From an uncultured Thermomicrobiales bacterium (GTDB lineage Bacteria > Chloroflexota > Chloroflexia > Thermomicrobiales > Thermomicrobiaceae), in contig CALAGB010000229.1 of the NCBI GenBank assembly GCA_937891245.1, positions 1-36,424 on the forward strand: a DNA stretch of 36,424 nucleotides. Reading direction: 5' to 3'. The notes beneath the pieces are model-generated. The model saw nothing but the letters and a program-made list of their open reading frames with translations. It made no database searches and had not been told where the DNA came from. Below are positions 14,998 to 23,410 of this stretch, piece after piece (the stretch's first letter is position 1; each line of letters begins with the position of its first letter). The position numbers and the translations under genes are program-made.

Positions 14998-15017
14998 CTA
15001 ACTAACCGGTCAGTTAG
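14998..15017. promoter_or_regulatory. TetR-type operator upstream of the DHA2 exporter
   Basis: CTAACTAACCGGTCAGTTAG is an 18-of-20 palindrome centred on ACCGGT, with the TNACTNACCGGT character typical of TetR-family operators. It lies about 95 bases ahead of the leftward exporter start at 14903. The cognate repressor may be the TetR at 12676, the lost TetR at 10855, or one outside the window. Confidence 0.6.
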
Positions 15018-15223
15018 CCCGCGCAGTATATCAACCGTTCAGGCACGGTCATCCTGTTCGGTTGGACAGGGAAGGACCGGAAAAAAGGACAACGCGAAGC
15101 TCGTACTCACGTGCGCAACGCGCCAGCGGGCTGCATTCCCTGCCGGTCCCTTCCACGAATCTGTCACCATTAGCCTGAATCGTGAACTTAATCGGGCCTC
15201 GTCGCTACTAAGGTGATGGAGGC

Positions 15224-15826
15224 GTGATTGACGTGGAGCACGCGATAACCGTGGTGAACAGATGGACACGCGAGCGGGGCGGCGACGGCGAGAGCGAGAT
15301 CGTCGCACGTATCGCGAACGGAGAACGGCAGGCGCTCGATACGCTGTATCAGCGCTACGCGCAGCCGCTCTTCGGCTACCTCCTGACGCTCACCACCGAT
15401 CACGGGCTGGCCGAAGAGATTCTGCAGGATACGTTCGTGGCCGCCTGGCGCGCGGCCGAGCGCTTCGAAGCGCGTTCGTCGGTCAAGACCTGGCTCTTCG
15501 GCATCGCCCGGCGCCAGGCGCACAACAGCCTGCGACGTCGCGACCTCACAGTTACCGGCGACGTGGGACTCGACCAACGACCGAGCGACGGGCCGGGGCC
15601 GGAAACGGCGCTGTTGCGAAACGCCGACCAACAAGCGCTCAATGACGCTATCGAGCGCTTGCGACCGGTCCATCGTGAGGTGCTGCTGCTCGCCTTCGTT
15701 CATGAACTCTCCTACGCCGAGATGGCCGACCTGCTCGATGTCCCGCTCGGCACGATTCGCAGCCGCCTGAGCAACGCCCGGCGCCTCCTACGCGACATCC
15801 TCGAAACCGCGGAAACGGAGCGATGA
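15224..15826 (+). CDS. ECF-family RNA polymerase sigma factor
   Basis: A 200-residue extracytoplasmic-function sigma factor. Region 2 (about 38-104): LDTLYQRYAQPLFGYLLTLTTDHGLAEEILQDTFVAAWRAAERF and SVKTWLFGIARRQAHNSLRRR, which bind core polymerase and the -10 element. Region 4 (about 140-195): AIERLRPVHREVLLLAFVHELSYAEMADLLDVPLGTIRSRLSNARRLL, the -35-binding helix-turn-helix. GTG 15224 is the longest start; GTG 15233 is better spaced from the GGAGG at 15216 and may be the true one. The stop overlaps the anti-sigma start by four bases (ATGA). It heads a five-gene operon with an ABC-2-like transporter. Confidence 0.92.
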   Translation: MIDVEHAITVVNRWTRERGGDGESEIVARIANGERQALDTLYQRYAQPLFGYLLTLTTDHGLAEEILQDTFVAAWRAAERFEARSSVKTWLFGIARRQAHNSLRRRDLTVTGDVGLDQRPSDGPGPETALLRNADQQALNDAIERLRPVHREVLLLAFVHELSYAEMADLLDVPLGTIRSRLSNARRLLRDILETAETER

Positions 15827-16749
15827 CCATGTTCGATGATGCGCACATCATCGATCTGCTACCGGCCTACCTGAATCAGCGTCTCGGAGCGAACGACCGC
15901 GCACGCGTCGAAGCGCACCTGCGCGATTGTCCGGCGTGCCGGGCCGAGCTGGATGCATGGCGAGCGATCGCCTCGGCTACGCGTCAACTTGCGTCAGTCG
16001 CGGCACCGGCACCCGATCTGCTCGGTGCGATTCACGCGGTACTCGATCGCGACGAGGCGATGCAACCAGGGCTCGACCAGATCGATGTACGGTCGTTCCG
16101 CTATCTCTGGCAACTGCTACGGGGGCAGGCGCCACTGGTGCGGCGTGGCATCTGGCTCGCATCCGGACTGACAACCGCGCTCGGCGTGCTGGTCGCCATC
16201 GCTACCCTGCATCAGTCGATCGGCTCGTTCACGCTCGCACTCATCGCGCCGGTCGTCGCCGCTTTCGGCATGGCCTTCATCTATGGGCCGGAGAATGACC
16301 CATCGCTGGAGATCGCAATGTCTACGCCAACCTCGCCGCGCCTCGTGCTGCTCAGTCGACTGACGCTCGTCTTCGGGTACGACCTGCTGCTGGCGCTCAT
16401 CGCCTCGCTGCTGCTCTCGATGGTTCACGGCTTCACGCTCTGGGCGCTCATCGAACTCTGGTTCGCGCCGATGCTCTTTCTGTCAGCGCTGGCGCTGGCC
16501 GCTTCGCTCGTCTTCAGCCCGCTGGTCGCGATGGTCGGCGCACTTATTCTCTGGGGTCTGCGCCTGGTGCAGATGAGCAGTACGATGCGCAACGACCCCG
16601 CACCTTCCACCGACGTGGCGCAGGTGTTCGGTCTGCCCGCGCTCAACCCGTACCTGCTGGCGCTTGGTCTTGCGTTGCTGGTGTTCGCCATTGCCTACGT
16701 GCCACGCCAGGAACGCTTTAGTCTGAATGAAACGACAATGGGCCAATGA
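15823..16749 (+). CDS. Transmembrane zinc-finger anti-sigma factor
   Basis: A 308-residue membrane protein. The cytoplasmic N-terminus carries the ZAS-type anti-sigma zinc site His32-x3-Cys36-x2-Cys39 (HLRDCPACRAEL) with an upstream His8. From about residue 110 it has five or six hydrophobic segments (GIWLASGLTTALGVLVAIATL, FTLALIAPVVAAFGMAFIYG, LLLALIASLLLSMV and others). This is far more than the single helix of ordinary anti-sigma factors, so the membrane half may be sensory or belong to the transporter. It overlaps the sigma gene by four bases and the next gene by four bases. Expected role: hold the ECF factor at the membrane until an envelope signal arrives (family knowledge). Confidence 0.85.
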   Translation: MTMFDDAHIIDLLPAYLNQRLGANDRARVEAHLRDCPACRAELDAWRAIASATRQLASVAAPAPDLLGAIHAVLDRDEAMQPGLDQIDVRSFRYLWQLLRGQAPLVRRGIWLASGLTTALGVLVAIATLHQSIGSFTLALIAPVVAAFGMAFIYGPENDPSLEIAMSTPTSPRLVLLSRLTLVFGYDLLLALIASLLLSMVHGFTLWALIELWFAPMLFLSALALAASLVFSPLVAMVGALILWGLRLVQMSSTMRNDPAPSTDVAQVFGLPALNPYLLALGLALLVFAIAYVPRQERFSLNETTMGQ

Positions 16750-17441
16750 TGAAGCATCTCGACTGGGTCCGTTATGAAGCGCGCCGCGTCGGCCTTGCCG
16801 GGCTGCTGACGCCGCTTTTGATCATGCTTGCCTTCAGCGGCTTCGGGCTGCTGATGCGCGCGAACGGCGTTTCGCCCGATCGCTCCACGCGCGCCGTCGT
16901 CGCCGGTCTGGAGATCGGCGTCGCTACGGCGGCCGGGCTAATCTCCGCTACGCTCGCCTCCTCTGACTCGCTGCTCGAACTTCATCTGTCGCTGGCGACG
17001 CGCTATCGCACGACCTTTGCGCGACGGCTCGCCCTAATGCTCGGCTGGACGGCGCTGGTCGGGATCATCACGACGGTCGTGGTCCGGCTGATCGGTCATG
17101 AACTCGCGCCGGTATCGCTGCTGGCGCAACAGCTCGTCTGGCTGGCACCGCTCGCCTGCTTCACGGGCATCGGTGCGGTTCTGACGCTTCTCCTGCGCAG
17201 CCGGAGTGGCGCGGCCGCCATGATCGCCGGGATCTGGATCGCCGAGACGCTGTTCGGAAAAGTGTTCGGTGCCACCACCTGGCTACAGCCCTTCTTCCTC
17301 TTCGCCACCAGCTTCACGGCCGGTAAGTCTTACTGGCTCGGAAACCGGCTGGAACTCATCGCGATGGGGCTGCTGTTCGGTGCGCTGGCGCTCATCTGGC
17401 TGAAACGCAATCCATCGATCCTACTGGGAGGAGAAGGTTGA
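16746..17441 (+). CDS. ABC-2-type membrane protein
   Basis: A 231-residue protein with about six transmembrane helices (for example LAGLLTPLLIMLAFSGFGLLM, LALMLGWTALVGIITTVVVRLI, AAMIAGIWIAETLFG, LIAMGLLFGALALIWL). It starts with a short cytosolic WVRYEARRVG segment, which is typical of ABC-2 permeases. It overlaps the anti-sigma gene by four bases (ATGATG at the stop) and the next gene by four. With the second membrane protein and the ATPase it should form an exporter or a membrane-remodelling ABC complex. The family call rests on topology and context because no strong motif exists. Confidence 0.65.
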   Translation: MMKHLDWVRYEARRVGLAGLLTPLLIMLAFSGFGLLMRANGVSPDRSTRAVVAGLEIGVATAAGLISATLASSDSLLELHLSLATRYRTTFARRLALMLGWTALVGIITTVVVRLIGHELAPVSLLAQQLVWLAPLACFTGIGAVLTLLLRSRSGAAAMIAGIWIAETLFGKVFGATTWLQPFFLFATSFTAGKSYWLGNRLELIAMGLLFGALALIWLKRNPSILLGGEG

Positions 17442-18223
17442 GTCACGGAGTCTGGTCGCCCTTCGCCGGTGCGACACACTACGAATTTCGCATGCAGCTC
17501 CGGCGCAAGTCGGTCTGGATCGCGACCTTTCTGACGAGCCTGATCGTCTTTACCGGCCTGCACAACCCCTGGAATTTTCCACACGATACAGCGCTGTCGG
17601 TCGTCGTGGCGCAATGGGCTGTCGTCTGCAACGCCTTCGCGCCGGTCGTCTTTGGCGTGCTGCTGGCCGACCGGCTGCCGCGTGATCGCCGCCTGCACCT
17701 GCCCGAACTGCTCGATGCCCTGCCCGCGCCGTCCGGCAGCCGGCTCGCCGGCAAGTATTTCGGCAGCGCCCTGGCGACCGCCACGCCGATCTTTGTCATC
17801 TATCTTTCCGGCATCATCTACATCCTGGCCGACCGCCATGATCCGCTGGCGGTCCCCCTTGGTCTGGCCGCCTTCCTGGCGATCAATCTTCCCGGCTTAC
17901 TCTTCGTCGCTGCCTTCTCGGTTGTGATGCCGGCTATTCTCTGGGTGCCGCTCTATCAGTTCCTCTTCGTCGGCTACTGGTTCTGGGGTAATCTGCTCAG
18001 CCCGTCGTATGGCATTCCAACCATCAGCACCACGTGGCTCACGCCGCTCGGCAGCTTCGCCGCGGCCGGCTTCTTCAGCCGGGCGGACGAGATCATGACG
18101 ATGGACGGGAGCACCGGGACCGTCTGGCAGGGTGCCGGCAGCATCGCGCTCTTGCTCGCCAGCGCCGTGCTCGCGCTGTTTATCGCGCAGCGCTATCTCA
18201 ACTGGCAGCGCGCCCGGCAATAA
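17438..18223 (+). CDS. ABC-2-type permease-like membrane protein
   Basis: A 261-residue protein with about six membrane helices. The N-terminus (THYEFRMQLRRKSVWIATFLTSLIVF) is the usual ABC-2 entry helix, where a cytosolic amphipathic stretch leads into TM1. LLADRLPRDRRLHLPELLDALPAPSGSRLAGKYFG is the characteristic cytosolic loop before TM3 found in ABC-2 permeases. The TTG start at 17438 overlaps the previous stop (TTGA) and has GGAGGAGAAGG just upstream, so translation is coupled. It probably pairs with the preceding protein to form the membrane channel, energised by the ATPase 12 bases downstream. Confidence 0.75.
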   Translation: MSHGVWSPFAGATHYEFRMQLRRKSVWIATFLTSLIVFTGLHNPWNFPHDTALSVVVAQWAVVCNAFAPVVFGVLLADRLPRDRRLHLPELLDALPAPSGSRLAGKYFGSALATATPIFVIYLSGIIYILADRHDPLAVPLGLAAFLAINLPGLLFVAAFSVVMPAILWVPLYQFLFVGYWFWGNLLSPSYGIPTISTTWLTPLGSFAAAGFFSRADEIMTMDGSTGTVWQGAGSIALLLASAVLALFIAQRYLNWQRARQ

Positions 18224-18235
18224 GAAGGAAAGACA

Positions 18236-19129
18236 ATGCAAATCGAGATTGAGAATCTAACCAAGACCTACAATCGCAACGTACGGGCGCTCGATAGAAT
18301 CGACCTGACGATCCCGAGCGGGATGTTCGGCCTGCTCGGACCCAATGGCGCCGGTAAAACGACGCTCATGCGTATTCTGGCCGGCATCCTGCGCCCAACC
18401 TCGGGCGAAATTCGGGTCGGTCAGATCGATGGTACGACCGACTCCGGCCGCCAGGCGATCAAAACGATCCTCGGCTACCTGCCGCAGGAACTCGGCCTCT
18501 ACCCCGATCTGACGGCCCGTGAATTCCTCGATTACATCGGCATCCTGAAGGGGCTGAACGACCGCCGCGCTCGCGCACAACGCGTCGATGAACTGCTGGA
18601 ACTGGTGGCGCTGAGCGATGTCGCCAAGCGAAAGCTCAAGACGTTCTCGGGCGGCATGAAGCGGCGCGTCGGTATTGCCCAGGCGTTGCTCAACGACCCA
18701 CGCCTGCTGATCGTCGACGAGCCGACCGCCGGACTCGACCCGGAGGAACGCATTCGCTTCCGTAACCTGCTTTCCGACCTCGGCGGCGATCGTACCGTCA
18801 TCCTCTCGACACACATCGTCGAGGATATCGCCCAGACGTGCCGCAACCTGGCGATTCTCGGCAAAGGCAAGCTCCTCTTCGAGGGGACGACCGCCAACCT
18901 GATTGACGCGGCACGGGGCAAGGTCTGGATGATCACGACCGACGGCCCCAAGCCGGACGGCGACCTCACCGTCGTCTCGACGCTGCACCTGGCCAACGAG
19001 ACGCAGTACCGTGTCGTCGGCGATTCGGCCTTCATCGCGGGCGCTCAACCGGCCGATCCCAGCCTGGAGGACGGCTACATCTGGCTCATGCGCTCCGGCC
19101 GGGCAGAAGTCGCGGCTCTCGCTGGATAA
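18236..19129 (+). CDS. ABC transporter ATP-binding protein
   Basis: A 297-residue ATPase of the ABC-2 exporter class. Walker A is G35PNGAGKT42, the Q-loop is LPQE near 82-85, the signature is SGGMKRR from Ser138, Walker B is LLIVDEP with Asp161-Glu162, and the switch histidine is His193 in LSTHIVED. The C-terminal about 75 residues form the extra domain common in drug and lipid exporters. It starts 12 bases after the second permease with AAGGAA upstream and ends the sigma-anti-sigma-transporter operon. The likely role is export or membrane homeostasis under ECF control; the substrate is unknown. Confidence 0.93.
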   Translation: MQIEIENLTKTYNRNVRALDRIDLTIPSGMFGLLGPNGAGKTTLMRILAGILRPTSGEIRVGQIDGTTDSGRQAIKTILGYLPQELGLYPDLTAREFLDYIGILKGLNDRRARAQRVDELLELVALSDVAKRKLKTFSGGMKRRVGIAQALLNDPRLLIVDEPTAGLDPEERIRFRNLLSDLGGDRTVILSTHIVEDIAQTCRNLAILGKGKLLFEGTTANLIDAARGKVWMITTDGPKPDGDLTVVSTLHLANETQYRVVGDSAFIAGAQPADPSLEDGYIWLMRSGRAEVAALAG

Positions 19130-19269
19130 GGCGGCGAGAACAGAATTCGCGAGCGTGAAGTGGCTCCATTGATTCGTGCAGAGTGGTACTCCACGACGAT
19201 CCAGTCCGCCCGCACGATTGGTTCATGCGTATTTCCGCGCAACCGCCTACTGTTGAAGGAGTGATATCG

Positions 19270-19992
19270 ATGGTTCAGCCGCTCGCTCCGCGCCAGCTTT
19301 CCGGCGCGAATGTCAGTCCACTGCCGCCGGGGCTCTACCCAGCACGGACGCCGCTCGAGGGACGCTACGCGCGTCTGGAGCCGCTTAACCCGCTCACCCA
19401 TGCTGAAGAGCTCTGGGAGGCGAGTCATGCCGGTGTCGACACCGACCGCACCTGGGACTACATGGGCTACGGCCCCTTCACCAGTCTCGACGCTTTTCGC
19501 GGCTGGCTGCGTGACAGTGCGGCGCAGGCCGACCCGACCTTCTACGCCATTCGCGACGGTCGCGACGGCAAAGCGGCCGGTATGGCGAGCTTCCTCCGTA
19601 TCGAGCCAAAGATCGGCGCGATCGAGATCGGACACATCTGGCTGGCGCAATCGCTCCGCAACAGCCGCGAGGCGACCGAGGCGCTCTATCTCCTCATGCG
19701 CAATGCCCTGGACGACCTCGGCTACCGGCGGCTGGAATGGAAATGCGACGCGCTGAATGCCGCCTCACGCACCGCGGCCGCGCGGCTCGGCTTCGCCTTC
19801 GAGGGGATCTTCTATCAGCACATGATCTACAAGGGTCACAACCGCGACACCGCCTGGTTCTCGATCCTCAACCATGAATGGCCTGCCATCCGCGCCAACT
19901 TCGAGACCTGGCTCTCGCCCGACAATTTCGACGCCGATGGCCGCCAGCGCCAATCGCTCAGCGACCTGAACCGGGCGTTGCGACCGGAGTGA
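19270..19992 (+). CDS. GNAT-family N-acetyltransferase (RimJ/RimL type)
   Basis: A 240-residue acetyltransferase of the Acetyltransf_3 group, which transfers acetyl from acetyl-CoA to an amine. PLEGRYARLEPLNPLTHAEELWEAS is the N-terminal strand-helix. IGAIEIGHIWLAQSLRNSREATEALYLLMRNALDDLGYRRLEWKCDALNAASRTAAARLGFAFEG covers the CoA-binding core; the usual Q/RxxGxG/A loop is replaced by SLRNSREATEAL, as in many RimL-like proteins. ATG 19270 is chosen because GGAG lies eight bases upstream; the frame extends to 19183 without a site. It is monocistronic and converges on the M20 peptidase, with a palindromic repeat between. Confidence 0.88.
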   Translation: MVQPLAPRQLSGANVSPLPPGLYPARTPLEGRYARLEPLNPLTHAEELWEASHAGVDTDRTWDYMGYGPFTSLDAFRGWLRDSAAQADPTFYAIRDGRDGKAAGMASFLRIEPKIGAIEIGHIWLAQSLRNSREATEALYLLMRNALDDLGYRRLEWKCDALNAASRTAAARLGFAFEGIFYQHMIYKGHNRDTAWFSILNHEWPAIRANFETWLSPDNFDADGRQRQSLSDLNRALRPE

Positions 19993-19999
19993 GCGATCA

Positions 20000-20061
20000 C
20001 TCGCGCAGAGACGCAGAGAATATTTCTGAGGAACTCTGCGCGCTCCACGTCTCCGCGCGAG
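20000..20061. repeat. CGCAGAG palindromic spacer repeat, copy 2
   Basis: Outer arms of 14 bases (CTCGCGCAGAGACG at 20000 and CGTCTCCGCGCGAG at 20048, one mismatch) and inner arms CGCAGAG / CTCTGCG (20012-20018, 20034-20040). It fills the space between the convergent GNAT and M20 genes, as copy 1 does at 13291-13360. Confidence 0.65.
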
Positions 20062-20070
20062 GAATCCGTT

Positions 20071-21198
20071 CTACCCCTGTGCGACCAATTCCGAGGCTTC
20101 AATCACGAGACGCAGCACCTGGGCGAGACCGTCGCCGATTGAGGGGACCTCGATATATTCGTGGATCGTGTGCGCGCCTTCGCCGGTCGCGACACCGACG
20201 CAGACGGCCGGGATATTCTGGCTGAAGGGGATATTGGCATCGGTACTGCCCGCTCGCAGTTCCGGCGAGAAGCCGAGATCGCGCAGCACCTCTATCGCCT
20301 TCTGGATCAGCGGGTCATTCGGCTCACGACCACCGGCCGGGCGTTCGCCGACGACCTCGATGTGCGTCTCAAGCCCTTCGCCCGCCCTTGTCTCAATGAT
20401 CGTCTTCACCTGATCGGCCAGCGCATCGAGCTCGGCCACACCGACTGAGCGCATATCAATGAGGGCGCTCGCGCTGGGTGCGATCGTATTGATCGACGTG
20501 CCACCGTCGATGATCCCGACGTTGTACGTCGTCTTCGGCTCGCTCGGCACCGTGAGATCGGCGATCGCCGCGATGATCCGGCCGAGTCCATGAATGGCGC
20601 TCGGCAGGCCGAAGGCACCGAAGGAATGCCCGCCCGGACCGGTGACCGTGAGCCGCCAGCGCTTCGAGCCGACACCCTGATTGAGCACATCACCCTGCCG
20701 GCCATCGATAACGATGACCGCGCCGAGTTGATCGCGATAGCGCTCGACGGCCGCGCGTGCCCCACGCAGATTGCCGAGGCCCTCTTCACCGACGTTGGCC
20801 GTCGCGATCAGATCAACCGCCGTCTCGATCTTCAATTCGTCGAGCAGGTCAAAGAGATTGATCATCGCCGAGACGTTGACGCTGTTGTCGCCGATGCTCG
20901 GTCCGTAGATCCGGTCACCCTCGCGACGCACCGACATATCGATTCCCGCCGGGAAGACCGTGTCGGTATGCGCCAGGAGCATGATCGCTTTGCCACCACG
21001 TTTACCCCGGCGCGTATAGACGTTCTGAATCTCATCGATCTCCGGCGCGTAGCCACGATCGCGGAACTGCTGGGCGACGAACGCGGCACGTTCGTGTTCG
21101 CCACCGCCCCAGGAGGGGATGACGCTAATCCGCGTCGCCAATTCAGCGACCGCGTCAACCTTGCCGTGCGCGGCCTCACGGAGTTGATCTCTTGACAT
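20071..21198 (-). CDS. M20-family metallopeptidase
   Basis: A 375-residue cytosolic di-zinc hydrolase of the M20/M25/M40 group (peptidases, deacylases, PepT-like). LLAHTDTVFP (about 74-83) supplies the first His and the catalytic Asp. YGPSIGDNSVNVSAM holds the bridging Asp, where most relatives have GDDxxG. ANVGEEGLGNLRGA has the catalytic Glu pair. GPGGHSFGAFG starts the dimerisation domain, and AHTIHEYIEV near the C-terminus carries the last zinc histidine. ATG 21198 has GGAGGGAG ten bases upstream. It is monocistronic and converges on the GNAT gene. The GDNS variant is visible, but its effect is unclear; substrate is probably a small peptide or N-acyl amino acid. Confidence 0.9.
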   Translation of the reverse strand: MSRDQLREAAHGKVDAVAELATRISVIPSWGGGEHERAAFVAQQFRDRGYAPEIDEIQNVYTRRGKRGGKAIMLLAHTDTVFPAGIDMSVRREGDRIYGPSIGDNSVNVSAMINLFDLLDELKIETAVDLIATANVGEEGLGNLRGARAAVERYRDQLGAVIVIDGRQGDVLNQGVGSKRWRLTVTGPGGHSFGAFGLPSAIHGLGRIIAAIADLTVPSEPKTTYNVGIIDGGTSINTIAPSASALIDMRSVGVAELDALADQVKTIIETRAGEGLETHIEVVGERPAGGREPNDPLIQKAIEVLRDLGFSPELRAGSTDANIPFSQNIPAVCVGVATGEGAHTIHEYIEVPSIGDGLAQVLRLVIEASELVAQG

Positions 21199-21478
21199 TC
21201 GATTGCTCCCTCCATACCCGTTTTTCGAGGAATGTACTTCGTACTGACTTCAATCCCGCAGGAAAAGCGACCGATGGGCCAGAGCCGATCGGCCGTCCTG
21301 CTGCGATACTACGCCAGGAAACCGAGGCTGTCGCCCCTGTATACCGAGAACCGACGGCCTGAACACGACGCGCTGTCACGTATGACCAGACGTTGCGTGG
21401 AGCGAACCTGATACGTTGTTCATTCTCGGCGAACGCTACGTGGTCCTGCTATCCTTAAGTACGAAGGTCATTTGTATG
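21199..21478. other. Intergenic region without recognisable gene
   Basis: About 280 bases between the divergent M20 and GntR genes. I see no protein-like frame, no remnant I recognise and no riboswitch-like structure. A short AGTACGAAGTAC palindrome near 21235 and the ribosome-binding site of the M20 gene are the only items noted. Confidence 0.5.
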
Positions 21479-21507
21479 TTGACGTTTATGGCCGTCGCGA
21501 ATATGTA
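21479..21507 (+). promoter_or_regulatory. Candidate promoter of the GntR gene
   Basis: TTGACG (21479-21484), 17-base spacer, TATGTA (21502-21507). The -35 matches five of six and the -10 three of six, 58 bases before GTG 21566. Confidence 0.45.
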
Positions 21508-21565
21508 CCGTTATTGCCGTCCTCCACATTGCTATGCATGCTGAGGGCAAGCGAAGGAATCTCAA

Positions 21566-22270
21566 GTGGCGATCACACAGGAACATCACAGCACACGGCT
21601 TACCGAATATCGCGAGCAGTTCAGTAATCTCGAACGTGCCACCGATGTAGTCCGTGAGACGTTGCGTGAAGCGATTCTCGATGGGCATCTTGCCGCCGGA
21701 ACCTGGCTCCGCGAGGAGGAGATCGCTCGTGAACTCGGCGTCAGCCGCACACCGGTACGCGAGGCACTGCAGCAACTGACCGCCGTTGAACTTATCGAAT
21801 TCAAGCCGCACCAGGGTGCCGTCGTCTCGCGGCTGACCAGCGACGATATCTTGGCGATTTACATCGTACGCGAAGCGTTGGAGGGGATTTCCGCCCGCAT
21901 TGCCGCTGTTCGCGCCACGCAGGAAGATATCGATGACCTGCGCCAGATCCTGACGCAGATGGAACAGTGCGCGGCCGCCAACAACGCAGAGGCGCTGGCC
22001 GACCTTAATCTCGCTTTTCACGCCAGGATGAGGCGCATCTCGACCAATCGCTACCTCGATCGCTTCCTCACCCAGGTCGAACAATCCGTACGCCGCTTCG
22101 GCCGCACCACCTATCGCTACACCAACCGAGCACCAAGTTCGATCGATGAGCACCGGGCCATCGTCGATGCCATCGCGGAACACAATCCGGAGCAAGCCGA
22201 AGCTGTCGCGGTCGAACACATGCGCCAAGCTCGACAACTGCGCTTGCAAATGATCAGCGAAGGCTATTAA
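21566..22270 (+). CDS. GntR-family regulator, FCD subfamily
   Basis: A 234-residue transcription factor. The N-terminal GntR winged helix (about 27-88) reads VVRETLREAILDGHLAAGTWLREEEIARELGVSRTPVREALQQLTAVELIEFKPHQGAVV. The C-terminal FCD helical domain (about 98-225) includes YIVREALEGISARIAA, LNLAFHARM and DEHRAIVDAIAEHNPEQAEAVAVEHM, whose Asp and His residues usually bind a metal and an organic acid. GTG 21566 has AAGGA 10-12 bases upstream. The downstream alpha/beta hydrolase starts 50 bases after its stop and may be a target; the divergent M20 peptidase is another. Confidence 0.93.
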   Translation: MAITQEHHSTRLTEYREQFSNLERATDVVRETLREAILDGHLAAGTWLREEEIARELGVSRTPVREALQQLTAVELIEFKPHQGAVVSRLTSDDILAIYIVREALEGISARIAAVRATQEDIDDLRQILTQMEQCAAANNAEALADLNLAFHARMRRISTNRYLDRFLTQVEQSVRRFGRTTYRYTNRAPSSIDEHRAIVDAIAEHNPEQAEAVAVEHMRQARQLRLQMISEGY

Positions 22271-22320
22271 GCTCCCAGCGAACGGCCGGCATGGCGTCCG
22301 ATTCTTGGGGAGCACTGAAC

Positions 22321-23247
22321 ATGACTCAGCGTGACGAACTCCGATTCGACAGCGGTGGTTTGACGCTGGCGGGCACGCTGCATCGCCCCGACGGGCCGGG
22401 GCCACACCCAGCGCTCGTGATGCTGCAAGGTTCCGGCCCGGAAGACCGAGACAGCAACGGCTATTTCCCACCGATTCGCGACGAATTCCTCACAAATGGG
22501 ATCGCGGTCTATTCCTGGGACAAACCGGGTATCGGCGAGTCAAGCGGCGACTGGCACCAACGCGATCTCTTCGATCGCGCGAATGAAGCGCTCGACGCGA
22601 TCACCGCGCTTCGCGAGCAGCCGGGCATCGATCCGACACGGGTGGGCATCTGGGGCCACAGTCAGGGAGGCTGGATCGGCCCGCTCGCGGCCTCGAAAGC
22701 GCATGATCTCGCCTTTTTGATCGTTAACTCCGGCCCAGCCGTCGATGTCCACGAGCAGGATCTCTTCGGCATCGAGCAGACGCTGCGCCGCGATGGCGCC
22801 AGCGAGGACGAGATCACCGACGCGCTCGCCTACATGAACCGTATTCACGAAGCGACGATCGCGGCTCTGTCGTACGACGAGGCCGTATCGACCATTCTCG
22901 AACCGGCCCGCGGTTCAGCCGGGGAAACCTACTTTGGCGAGATCGACCCGGAACTCTGGCAGTTCCTGGTACTCGTCTCGCAGAATCTCTACGATCCGGT
23001 CAGCGTGCTGGAACAGATCACCGGCCCAACGCTGGTGCTTTTCGGTGAACTCGATGTTTTGACGCCGGTCGCCCGCAGCGTGCCGCTGTTCGAGTCGGCC
23101 TTCGAAACCTCGGGCAACGCCAACCTGACGATCAGCGTTTTCCCCGGCGCCAACCACCGCATTCTGGTCGGCGATCCTCCCACCTTCGCCCCCGGCTACC
23201 TGGAGACGATGAGCAGTTGGATTCGCCGCCAGGTCGGGCTCGATTAG
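22321..23247 (+). CDS. Alpha/beta hydrolase (dienelactone-hydrolase/peptidase-like)
   Basis: A 308-residue cytosolic serine hydrolase. LQGSGPEDRDSNG (about 35-47) forms the oxyanion loop, and the nucleophile is Ser114 in WGHSQGGWIG. FGELDVLTPV near residue 245 gives the acid, and PGANHRI near 282 gives the catalytic His. The GSGPEDRDSNG loop is typical of prolyl-oligopeptidase/BAAT-like esterases with an N-terminal beta-domain strand pair (FDSGGLTLAGTLHRP). ATG 22321 follows GGGGAG by ten bases; ATG 22291 in the same frame is possible but lacks a site. It lies 50 bases downstream of the GntR gene on the same strand. The substrate is unknown. Confidence 0.87.
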   Translation: MTQRDELRFDSGGLTLAGTLHRPDGPGPHPALVMLQGSGPEDRDSNGYFPPIRDEFLTNGIAVYSWDKPGIGESSGDWHQRDLFDRANEALDAITALREQPGIDPTRVGIWGHSQGGWIGPLAASKAHDLAFLIVNSGPAVDVHEQDLFGIEQTLRRDGASEDEITDALAYMNRIHEATIAALSYDEAVSTILEPARGSAGETYFGEIDPELWQFLVLVSQNLYDPVSVLEQITGPTLVLFGELDVLTPVARSVPLFESAFETSGNANLTISVFPGANHRILVGDPPTFAPGYLETMSSWIRRQVGLD

Positions 23248-23258
23248 GCAGGGAACGG

Positions 23259-23400
23259 CCCTCACCCCCAGCCCCTCTCCCAATTCTGGGAAAGGGGCGT
23301 CTTGGGGAGGAAGTTGGTCGTGTTCCTGCAACGCGTGTACTGGGGGGACGTGGGCGCCATAAATATCGCCCACGCGACTTTCGTCGCGCGTCTCCTCCCC
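23259..23400. repeat. Palindromic dispersed repeat, copy B
   Basis: Begins with CCCTCACCCCCAGCCCCTC and CAATTCTGGGAAAGGGG, as in copy A at 4640. It continues with CTTGGGGAGGAAGTTGGTCG, the inverted partner of the copy A segment near 4775-4795. Two further hairpins follow: GTGGGCG / CGCCCAC (about 23349-23372) and GCGAC / GTCGC (about 23373-23386). It fills the convergent space between the hydrolase and the VOC gene. Confidence 0.7.
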
Positions 23401-23410
23401 TCTCCACGCG

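Noticed and set aside
5815..15171. Shared 13-mer ATCTGTCACCATT at 5815 and 15159
   Set aside because: Pairs of identical 13-mers are expected by chance in a window of this length, and the flanks do not match.
19170..19200. T-box-like AGAGTGGTACTCC before the GNAT gene
   Set aside because: It is a small palindrome without the other T-box parts and without a synthetase or amino-acid gene downstream.
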